Shown here: in pieces, positions 39,001 to 50,027 of the stretch
How positions within the stretch are numbered: the stretch's first letter is position 1
Layout of the letters: every line of letters starts with the position of its first letter
Notes under the pieces: generated by a model
The model's database searches: none
What the model was told of the DNA's origin: nothing
What the model saw: the letters and a program-made list of their open reading frames with translations, nothing else
Assembly: GCA_026874595.1 (NCBI GenBank)
Contig: CM049320.1
Coordinates: forward strand, 11,373,964-11,437,963
DNA length: 64,000 bases
DNA from: Sipunculus nudus
Taxonomy: Eukaryota; Annelida; Sipuncula; Golfingiida; Sipunculidae
Direction of reading: 5' to 3'
Position numbers and translations under genes: made by a program

Positions 39001-42000
39001 TGACCCTTGACCGATCATGACCAAAAACAATAGGCTCCGAGAAGAACCGATTATACACTCTATCTATAAGTTTCAGGACGATTGGTGCAAAATTGTGGCC
39101 TGTAGAGCGGGGACATACAGACAAACAAACAAACGGAACTGATCAACATACTTGTCGAAATCTCTGATTCCGGCAAGCAATAAACTATAACGCGACAGAA
39201 ATGGCAAACCGGCCGGCAAAGAGTGCCTGTGGTCACTTATTTTATACGGCGAACGCTATAATTTTTGCAGTCACGGGAAAGCGTGTCTGTCTTTCATACT
39301 AAAACGCGTGCATGCATGCGTGATGGCATATGTATTTGTGCATGCGGGTTTTAATTTTTACAAAGTTGCTAAAATTTGTGGGGACCGTGTATGATTAAAC
39401 AAAAGAGGTCATGGGCAGAAAGGCCATGAAACGCCTATTCATATGGTGTACAGTTTATGTACCTAACATGTGTAGTTTTGGAGATATGGTTAAACAATGA
39501 TAGTAGGTACGGGGTTGCAGTGCAGCGCCCCCTAGCGGAAATTTTCCAAAAACTGAACAATTGCTTTCGAGATATTAGTGTATGACGTAACATGTATCAG
39601 TTTCAAAAGGATGCCTGCATATCTGTGGCCTATAGGGCATGTCACCGTGAAATCGCGAAATCTCATTCGACGAGAAACGGTGCGAGATTTTGCAAGATTT
39701 TTGGTTGGATCACCGAGAACTCACCAAGGGCTACAAGATGCAAAAATTTTGACCTCTCTAGCATAAAAACTGACAGAGTTAGAAGCTGAAAACTGCATAT
39801 TTTCAAAATTGAAAGGTTTTACCCCAAAAATAGAGAAATCTGGCAATAGCGCACTTTGGCACCTATGCGCAAAAACAAGCCCATGGACCCTAGTTTAAGG
39901 TGCTGTGATGGAAATGGCCCAATGTTTAATAGTTCTGGAGGTATAGCACCAAAACAAATTTTCATGTTTTTTCATCTGCAACGCCCCCTGGCGGCCATTT
40001 CCAAAATCTGAAAAACCCGTTTCGAGATATTCTTATGTTACATAAAATATCACAGAATCAGTAAAATTGCTGCAAATTTGAAAAATATCACGAAATTCCA
40101 TGATTACTCCCCAAAATTGCGTAACCATGGTAACAGCGAAATGAGGCAATTTTGCAGTGTTGGAAGTGGCCATGCAGTGGCAAATAAAACGGGCAACAGA
40201 TTTAGGTGCCTACGGCTATTTTTGACGAAGGTATGAAGAAAAAACCGTTTTTGAGCTTTTTGGTGACCCTGACCTTGACCCTTGACCGATCATGACCAAA
40301 AACAATAGGCTCCGAGAAGAACCGATTATACACTCTATCTATAAGTTTCAGGACGATTGGTGCAAAATTGTGGCCTGTAGAGCGGGGACATACAGACAAA
40401 CAAACAAACGGAACTGATCAACATACTTGTCGAAATCTCTGATTCCGGCAAGCAATAAACTATAACGCGACAGAAATGGCAAACCGGCCGGCAAAGAGTG
40501 CCTGTGGTCACTTATTTTATACGGCGAACGCTATAATTTTTGCAGTCACGGGAAAGCGTGTCTGTCTTTCATACTAAAACGCGTGCATGCATGCGTGATG
40601 GCATATGTATTTGTGCATGCGGGTTTTAATTTTTACAAAGTTGCTAAAATTTGTGGGGACCGTGTATGATTAAACAAAAGAGGTCATGGGCAGAAAGGCC
40701 ATGAAACGCCTATTCATATGGTGTACAGTTTATGTACCTAACATGTGTAGTTTTGGAGATATGGTTAAACAATGATAGTAGGTACGGGGTTGCAGTGCAG
40801 CGCCCCCTAGCGGAAATTTTCCAAAAACTGAACAATTGCTTTCGAGATATTAGTGTATGACGTAACATGTATCAGTTTCAAAAGGATGCCTGCATATCTG
40901 TGGCCTATAGGGCATGTCACCGTGAAATCGCGAAATCTCATTCGACGAGAAACGGTGCGAGATTTTGCAAGATTTTTGGTTGGATCACCGAGAACTCACC
41001 AAGGGCTACAAGATGCAAAAATTTTGACCTCTCTAGCATAAAAACTGACAGAGTTAGAAGCTGAAAACTGCATATTTTCAAAATTGAAAGGTTTTACCCC
41101 AAAAATAGAGAAATCTGGCAATAGCGCACTTTGGCACCTATGCGCAAAAACAAGCCCATGGACCCTAGTTTAAGGTGCTGTGATGGAAATGGCCCAATGT
41201 TTAATAGTTCTGGAGGTATAGCACCAAAACAAATTTTCATGTTTTTTCATCTGCAACGCCCCCTGGCGGCCATTTCCAAAATCTGAAAAACCCGTTTCGA
41301 GATATTCTTATGTTACATAAAATATCACAGAATCAGTAAAATTGCTGCAAATTTGAAAAATATCACGAAATTCCATGATTACTCCCCAAAATTGCGTAAC
41401 CATGGTAACAGCGAAATGAGGCAATTTTGCAGTGTTGGAAGTGGCCATGCAGTGGCAAATAAAACGGGCAACAGATTTAGGTGCCTACGGCTATTTTTGA
41501 CGAAGGTATGAAGAAAAAACCGTTTTTGAGCTTTTTGGTGACCCTGACCTTGACCCTTGACCGATCATGACCAAAAACAATAGGCTCCGAGAAGAACCGA
41601 TTATACACTCTATCTATAAGTTTCAGGACGATTGGTGCAAAATTGTGGCCTGTAGAGCGGGGACATACAGACAAACAAACAAACGGAACTGATCAACATA
41701 CTTGTCGAAATCTCTGATTCCGGCAAGCAATAAACTATAACGCGACAGAAATGGCAAACCGGCCGGCAAAGAGTGCCTGTGGTCACTTATTTTATACGGC
41801 GAACGCTATAATTTTTGCAGTCACGGGAAAGCGTGTCTGTCTTTCATACTAAAACGCGTGCATGCATGCGTGATGGCATATGTATTTGTGCATGCGGGTT
41901 TTAATTTTTACAAAGTTGCTAAAATTTGTGGGGACCGTGTATGATTAAACAAAAGAGGTCATGGGCAGAAAGGCCATGAAACGCCTATTCATATGGTGTA

Positions 42001-45000
42001 CAGTTTATGTACCTAACATGTGTAGTTTTGGAGATATGGTTAAACAATGATAGTAGGTACGGGGTTGCAGTGCAGCGCCCCCTAGCGGAAATTTTCCAAA
42101 AACTGAACAATTGCTTTCGAGATATTAGTGTATGACGTAACATGTATCAGTTTCAAAAGGATGCCTGCATATCTGTGGCCTATAGGGCATGTCACCGTGA
42201 AATCGCGAAATCTCATTCGACGAGAAACGGTGCGAGATTTTGCAAGATTTTTGGTTGGATCACCGAGAACTCACCAAGGGCTACAAGATGCAAAAATTTT
42301 GACCTCTCTAGCATAAAAACTGACAGAGTTAGAAGCTGAAAACTGCATATTTTCAAAATTGAAAGGTTTTACCCCAAAAATAGAGAAATCTGGCAATAGC
42401 GCACTTTGGCACCTATGCGCAAAAACAAGCCCATGGACCCTAGTTTAAGGTGCTGTGATGGAAATGGCCCAATGTTTAATAGTTCTGGAGGTATAGCACC
42501 AAAACAAATTTTCATGTTTTTTCATCTGCAACGCCCCCTGGCGGCCATTTCCAAAATCTGAAAAACCCGTTTCGAGATATTCTTATGTTACATAAAATAT
42601 CACAGAATCAGTAAAATTGCTGCAAATTTGAAAAATATCACGAAATTCCGTGATTACTCCCCAAAATTGCGTAACCATGGTAACAGCGAAATGAGGCAAT
42701 TTTGCAGTGTTGGAAGTGGCCATGCAGTGGCAAATAAAACGGGCAACAGATTAGGTGCCTACGGCTATTTTTGACGAAGGTATGAAGAAAAAACCGTTTT
42801 TGAGCTTTTTGGTGACCCTGACCTTGACCCTTGACCGATCATGACCAAAAACAATAGGCTCCGAGAAGAACCGATTATACACTCTATCTATAAGTTTCAG
42901 GACGATTGGTGCAAAATTGTGGCCTGTAGAGCGGGGACATACAGACAAACAAACAAACGGAACTGATCAACATACTTGTCGAAATCTCTGATTCCGGCAA
43001 GCAATAAACTATAACGCGACAGAAATGGCAAACCGGCCGGCAAAGAGTGCCTGTGGTCACTTATTTTATACGGCGAACGCTATAATTTTTGCAGTCACGG
43101 GAAAGCGTGTCTGTCTTTCATACTAAAACGCGTGCATGCATGCGTGATGGCATATGTATTTGTGCATGCGGGTTTTAATTTTTACAAAGTTGCTAAAATT
43201 TGTGGGGACCGTGTATGATTAAACAAAAGAGGTCATGGGCAGAAAGGCCATGAAACGCCTATTCATATGGTGTACAGTTTATGTACCTAACATGTGTAGT
43301 TTTGGAGATATGGTTAAACAATGATAGTAGGTACGGGGTTGCAGTGCAGCGCCCCCTAGCGGAAATTTTCCAAAAACTGAACAATTGCTTTCGAGATATT
43401 AGTGTATGACGTAACATGTATCAGTTTCAAAAGGATGCCTGCATATCTGTGGCCTATAGGGCATGTCACCGTGAAATCGCGAAATCTCATTCGACGAGAA
43501 ACGGTGCGAGATTTTGCAAGATTTTTGGTTGGATCACCGAGAACTCACCAAGGGCTACAAGATGCAAAAATTTTGACCTCTCTAGCATAAAAACTGACAG
43601 AGTTAGAAGCTGAAAACTGCATATTTTCAAAATTGAAAGGTTTTACCCCAAAAATAGAGAAATCTGGCAATAGCGCACTTTGGCACCTATGCGCAAAAAC
43701 AAGCCCATGGACCCTAGTTTAAGGTGCTGTGATGGAAATGGCCCAATGTTTAATAGTTCTGGAGGTATAGCACCAAAACAAATTTTCATGTTTTTTCATC
43801 TGCAACGCCCCCTGGCGGCCATTTCCAAAATCTGAAAAACCCGTTTCGAGATATTCTTATGTTACATAAAATATCACAGAATCAGTAAAATTGCTGCAAA
43901 TTTGAAAAATATCACGAAATTCCATGATTACTCCCCAAAATTGCGTAACCATGGTAACAGCGAAATGAGGCAATTTTGCAGTGTTGGAAGTGGCCATGCA
44001 GTGGCAAATAAAACGGGCAACAGATTAGGTGCCTACGGCTATTTTTGACGAAGGTATGAAGAAAAAACCGTTTTTGAGCTTTTTGGTGACCCTGACCTTG
44101 ACCCTTGACCGATCATGACCAAAAACAATAGGCTCCGAGAAGAACCGATTATACACTCTATCTATAAGTTTCAGGACGATTGGTGCAAAATTGTGGCCTG
44201 TAGAGCGGGGACATACAGACAAACAAACAAACGGAACTGATCAACATACTTGTCGAAATCTCTGATTCCGGCAAGCAATAAACTATAACGCGACAGAAAT
44301 GGCAAACCGGCCGGCAAAGAGTGCCTGTGGTCACTTATTTTATACGGCGAACGCTATAATTTTTGCAGTCACGGGAAAGCGTGTCTGTCTTTCATACTAA
44401 AACGCGTGCATGCATGCGTGATGGCATATGTATTTGTGCATGCGGGTTTTAATTTTTACAAAGTTGCTAAAATTTGTGGGGACCGTGTATGATTAAACAA
44501 AAGAGGTCATGGGCAGAAAGGCCATGAAACGCCTATTCATATGGTGTACAGTTTATGTACCTAACATGTGTAGTTTTGGAGATATGGTTAAACAATGATA
44601 GTAGGTACGGGGTTGCAGTGCAGCGCCCCCTAGCGGAAATTTTCCAAAAACTGAACAATTGCTTTCGAGATATTAGTGTATGACGTAACATGTATCAGTT
44701 TCAAAAGGATGCCTGCATATCTGTGGCCTATAGGGCATGTCACCGTGAAATCGCGAAATCTCATTCGACGAGAAACGGTGCGAGATTTTGCAAGATTTTT
44801 GGTTGGATCACCGAGAACTCACCAAGGGCTACAAGATGCAAAAATTTTGACCTCTCTAGCATAAAAACTGACAGAGTTAGAAGCTGAAAACTGCATATTT
44901 TCAAAATTGAAAGGTTTTACCCCAAAAATAGAGAAATCTGGCAATAGCGCACTTTGGCACCTATGCGCAAAAACAAGCCCATGGACCCTAGTTTAAGGTG

Positions 45001-48000
45001 CTGTGATGGAAATGGCCCAATGTTTAATAGTTCTGGAGGTATAGCACCAAAACAAATTTTCATGTTTTTTCATCTGCAACGCCCCCTGGCGGCCATTTCC
45101 AAAATCTGAAAAACCCGTTTCGAGATATTCTTATGTTACATAAAATATCACAGAATCAGTAAAATTGCTGCAAATTTGAAAAATATCACGAAATTCCATG
45201 ATTACTCCCCAAAATTGCGTAACCATGGTAACAGCGAAATGAGGCAATTTTGCAGTGTTGGAAGTGGCCATGCAGTGGCAAATAAAACGGGCAACAGATT
45301 AGGTGCCTACGGCTATTTTTGACGAAGGTATGAAGAAAAAACCGTTTTTGAGCTTTTTGGTGACCCTGACCTTGACCCTTGACCGATCATGACCAAAAAC
45401 AATAGGCTCCGAGAAGAACCGATTATACACTCTATCTATAAGTTTCAGGACGATTGGTGCAAAATTGTGGCCTGTAGAGCGGGGACATACAGACAAACAA
45501 ACAAACGGAACTGATCAACATACTTGTCGAAATCTCTGATTCCGGCAAGCAATAAACTATAACGCGACAGAAATGGCAAACCGGCCGGCAAAGAGTGCCT
45601 GTGGTCACTTATTTTATACGGCGAACGCTATAATTTTTGCAGTCACGGGAAAGCGTGTCTGTCTTTCATACTAAAACGCGTGCATGCATGCGTGATGGCA
45701 TATGTATTTGTGCATGCGGGTTTTAATTTTTACAAAGTTGCTAAAATTTGTGGGGACCGTGTATGATTAAACAAAAGAGGTCATGGGCAGAAAGGCCATG
45801 AAACGCCTATTCATATGGTGTACAGTTTATGTACCTAACATGTGTAGTTTTGGAGATATGGTTAAACAATGATAGTAGGTACGGGGTTGCAGTGCAGCGC
45901 CCCCTAGCGGAAATTTTCCAAAAACTGAACAATTGCTTTCGAGATATTAGTGTATGACGTAACATGTATCAGTTTCAAAAGGATGCCTGCATATCTGTGG
46001 CCTATAGGGCATGTCACCGTGAAATCGCGAAATCTCATTCGACGAGAAACGGTGCGAGATTTTGCAAGATTTTTGGTTGGATCACCGAGAACTCACCAAG
46101 GGCTACAAGATGCAAAAATTTTGACCTCTCTAGCATAAAAACTGACAGAGTTAGAAGCTGAAAACTGCATATTTTCAAAATTGAAAGGTTTTACCCCAAA
46201 AATAGAGAAATCTGGCAATAGCGCACTTTGGCACCTATGCGCAAAAACAAGCCCATGGACCCTAGTTTAAGGTGCTGTGATGGAAATGGCCCAATGTTTA
46301 ATAGTTCTGGAGGTATAGCACCAAAACAAATTTTCATGTTTTTTCATCTGCAACGCCCCCTGGCGGCCATTTCCAAAATCTGAAAAACCCGTTTCGAGAT
46401 ATTCTTATGTTACATAAAATATCACAGAATCAGTAAAATTGCTGCAAATTTGAAAAATATCACGAAATTCCATGATTACTCCCCAAAATTGCGTAACCAT
46501 GGTAACAGCGAAATGAGGCAATTTTGCAGTGTTGGAAGTGGCCATGCAGTGGCAAATAAAACGGGCAACAGATTAGGTGCCTACGGCTATTTTTGACGAA
46601 GGTATGAAGAAAAAACCGTTTTTGAGCTTTTTGGTGACCCTGACCTTGACCCTTGACCGATCATGACCAAAAACAATAGGCTCCGAGAAGAACCGATTAT
46701 ACACTCTATCTATAAGTTTCAGGACGATTGGTGCAAAATTGTGGCCTGTAGAGCGGGGACATACAGACAAACAAACAAACGGAACTGATCAACATACTTG
46801 TCGAAATCTCTGATTCCGGCAAGCAATAAACTATAACGCGACAGAAATGGCAAACCGGCCGGCAAAGAGTGCCTGTGGTCACTTATTTTATACGGCGAAC
46901 GCTATAATTTTTGCAGTCACGGGAAAGCGTGTCTGTCTTTCATACTAAAACGCGTGCATGCATGCGTGATGGCATATGTATTTGTGCATGCGGGTTTTAA
47001 TTTTTACAAAGTTGCTAAAATTTGTGGGGACCGTGTATGATTAAACAAAAGAGGTCATGGGCAGAAAGGCCATGAAACGCCTATTCATATGGTGTACAGT
47101 TTATGTACCTAACATGTGTAGTTTTGGAGATATGGTTAAACAATGATAGTAGGTACGGGGTTGCAGTGCAGCGCCCCCTAGCGGAAATTTTCCAAAAACT
47201 GAACAATTGCTTTCGAGATATTAGTGTATGACGTAACATGTATCAGTTTCAAAAGGATGCCTGCATATCTGTGGCCTATAGGGCATGTCACCGTGAAATC
47301 GCGAAATCTCATTCGACGAGAAACGGTGCGAGATTTTGCAAGATTTTTGGTTGGATCACCGAGAACTCACCAAGGGCTACAAGATGCAAAAATTTTGACC
47401 TCTCTAGCATAAAAACTGACAGAGTTAGAAGCTGAAAACTGCATATTTTCAAAATTGAAAGGTTTTACCCCAAAAATAGAGAAATCTGGCAATAGCGCAC
47501 TTTGGCACCTATGCGCAAAAACAAGCCCATGGACCCTAGTTTAAGGTGCTGTGATGGAAATGGCCCAATGTTTAATAGTTCTGGAGGTATAGCACCAAAA
47601 CAAATTTTCATGTTTTTTCATCTGCAACGCCCCCTGGCGGCCATTTCCAAAATCTGAAAAACCCGTTTCGAGATATTCTTATGTTACATAAAATATCACA
47701 GAATCAGTAAAATTGCTGCAAATTTGAAAAATATCACGAAATTCCATGATTACTCCCCAAAATTGCGTAACCATGGTAACAGCGAAATGAGGCAATTTTG
47801 CAGTGTTGGAAGTGGCCATGCAGTGGCAAATAAAACGGGCAACAGATTAGGTGCCTACGGCTATTTTTGACGAAGGTATGAAGAAAAAACCGTTTTTGAG
47901 CTTTTTGGTGACCCTGACCTTGACCCTTGACCGATCATGACCAAAAACAATAGGCTCCGAGAAGAACCGATTATACACTCTATCTATAAGTTTCAGGACG

Positions 48001-49374
48001 ATTGGTGCAAAATTGTGGCCTGTAGAGCGGGGACATACAGACAAACAAACAAACGGAACTGATCAACATACTTGTCGAAATCTCTGATTCCGGCAAGCAA
48101 TAAACTATAACGCGACAGAAATGGCAAACCGGCCGGCAAAGAGTGCCTGTGGTCACTTATTTTATACGGCGAACGCTATAATTTTTGCAGTCACGGGAAA
48201 GCGTGTCTGTCTTTCATACTAAAACGCGTGCATGCATGCGTGATGGCATATGTATTTGTGCATGCGGGTTTTAATTTTTACAAAGTTGCTAAAATTTGTG
48301 GGGACCGTGTATGATTAAACAAAAGAGGTCATGGGCAGAAAGGCCATGAAACGCCTATTCATATGGTGTACAGTTTATGTACCTAACATGTGTAGTTTTG
48401 GAGATATGGTTAAACAATGATAGTAGGTACGGGGTTGCAGTGCAGCGCCCCCTAGCGGAAATTTTCCAAAAACTGAACAATTGCTTTCGAGATATTAGTG
48501 TATGACGTAACATGTATCAGTTTCAAAAGGATGCCTGCATATCTGTGGCCTATAGGGCATGTCACCGTGAAATCGCGAAATCTCATTCGACGAGAAACGG
48601 TGCGAGATTTTGCAAGATTTTTGGTTGGATCACCGAGAACTCACCAAGGGCTACAAGATGCAAAAATTTTGACCTCTCTAGCATAAAAACTGACAGAGTT
48701 AGAAGCTGAAAACTGCATATTTTCAAAATTGAAAGGTTTTACCCCAAAAATAGAGAAATCTGGCAATAGCGCACTTTGGCACCTATGCGCAAAAACAAGC
48801 CCATGGACCCTAGTTTAAGGTGCTGTGATGGAAATGGCCCAATGTTTAATAGTTCTGGAGGTATAGCACCAAAACAAATTTTCATGTTTTTTCATCTGCA
48901 ACGCCCCCTGGCGGCCATTTCCAAAATCTGAAAAACCCGTTTCGAGATATTCTTATGTTACATAAAATATCACAGAATCAGTAAAATTGCTGCAAATTTG
49001 AAAAATATCACGAAATTCCATGATTACTCCCCAAAATTGCGTAACCATGGTAACAGCGAAATGAGGCAATTTTGCAGTGTTGGAAGTGGCCATGCAGTGG
49101 CAAATAAAACGGGCAACAGATTAGGTGCCTACGGCTATTTTTGACGAAGGTATGAAGAAAAAACCGTTTTTGAGCTTTTTGGTGACCCTGACCTTGACCC
49201 TTGACCGATCATGACCAAAAACAATAGGCTCCGAGAAGAACCGATTATACACTCTATCTATAAGTTTCAGGACGATTGGTGCAAAATTGTGGCCTGTAGA
49301 GCGGGGACATACAGACAAACAAACAAACGGAACTGATCAACATACTTGTCGAAATCTCTGATTCCGGCAAGCAA

Positions 49375-49440
49375 CAAACAGACATACACAACTGACCAAT
49401 ATGCTTGCCGAAATCTTTGATTCCGGCAAGCAAAAAACTG
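49375..49440. repeat. Right edge of array: extra tail with strong hairpin
   Basis: After the array stops at ...CCGGCAAGCAA (49374), a diverged second tail follows: CAAACAGACATACACAACTG, then arms GCTTGCCGAAATC and GATTCCGGCAAGC around loop TTT (49403-49431). The 13-bp stem has one mismatch, stronger than the same hairpin within array units (CTTGTCGAAATC arm). This may be the true terminus of the element from which the array grew. Confidence 0.6.
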
Positions 49441-49896
49441 GCTATGCATGGCGTTACTGAAGCTACATAACATCAGGTACAAGACACCGATAGTAACCCT
49501 GCGACCTTGGAGTGGACGATTCCATGACAACCAGCTAACAACACTGTAAATCTGTGACGACAGACATTAAGTACTCTGATGCAGTACTGGTGAGCCTATC
49601 ACAATATTTAAAATACTGCATTTAAAAGACTTGGTTGAGAACCGTAAAGACTAAACACGGAATCTATTTTGTCAAATAATCCATTTTTTGGGATGGGCCA
49701 AGGGTCAGTGATCAAGATACCTGAAACAGCTACTTTTTTTACAATTAAGCTTCGTGCCCCCGTCCGCTACCAACCAAATCATAATATTTATATTTCATTC
49801 ACTGTATATAGTCAGTACAAAGTTCGTTAAATACATATAGACTGAGTAGTTTGTTCTTGTGTGTGCATAGGTGTTCGGCTTTCTTAGGCGTCCGTT
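49441..49896. other. Non-repetitive sequence after the array, no feature
   Basis: No open frame of interest and no repeat of the array family. The sequence between the array edge and the dead lectin exon shows nothing I can name. Confidence 0.5.
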
Positions 49897-50027
49897 CTGA
49901 TGTAGGTGACACATATACTTAAATTGCAGGTAACAATTAACAGGTTCAGAAGATTAATTTGTCAGGTTGAACTAACCACATTGGCCAAGATTTGTTTCTT
50001 CCCATTTCATATTGATTTCATTTACAC
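49897..50027 (-). pseudogene. Dead C-type lectin domain exon (C-terminal half)
   Basis: The minus-strand sequence is clearly related to the intact lectin exon at 59041-59169. Shared residues in the same order include NEI, KW, ETN, CG, FNL, EP, NCY (DCY in the intact exon), FKY and C. In the shared frame there is a TAG at 49974-49972 and a TAA at 49956-49954. The donor is lost: the intact exon ends CAG followed by GTAAGC, whereas here CAG is followed by AACGGA. The acceptor-like TTAG is still present. Downstream intron sequence is also alike (a GACATATT.. stretch near 50060 versus 59200). It is the remnant of a tandem lectin paralogue, or of a lost domain of the neighbouring gene. The partner N-terminal-half exon was not found where expected (about 50350). 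Confidence 0.85.

Larger units (their letters stand above)
5827..49374. repeat. 1274-bp head-to-tail satellite array, ~34 units
   Basis: The same 1274-bp unit repeats from 5827 to 49374, with about 9.2 units left of the N gap and 24.6 right of it. Unit starts, taken at ATGTATCAGTTTC, fall at 5827, 7101, 8375, 9649 and so on to 48512. All units point the same way. Comparing the copies I found only two substitutions (T to G at 32103, A to G at 42650) and about a dozen 1-base indels, so identity exceeds 99.9%. Short open frames of 60-65 codons recur in every unit on both strands. They overlap each other, have no start context or splice structure, and match no family, so they are not genes. The array starts in the middle of a module and ends in the unit tail just after CCGGCAAGCAA. 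The function is unknown; it could be structural satellite, an amplified mobile-element core, or a regulatory array. Confidence 0.97.

Noticed and set aside
6436-49318. Recurring 60-65 codon open frames in every satellite unit, on both strands
   Set aside because: They overlap one another in different frames, have no family match or splice context, and exist only because the unit is repeated. They are conceptual translations of repeat DNA.
5827-49374. CRISPR array or multi-copy gene cluster such as rDNA or histones
   Set aside because: There are no short repeats with unique spacers, and the 1274-bp unit contains no rRNA, tRNA, 5S or histone coding sequence that I can recognise.
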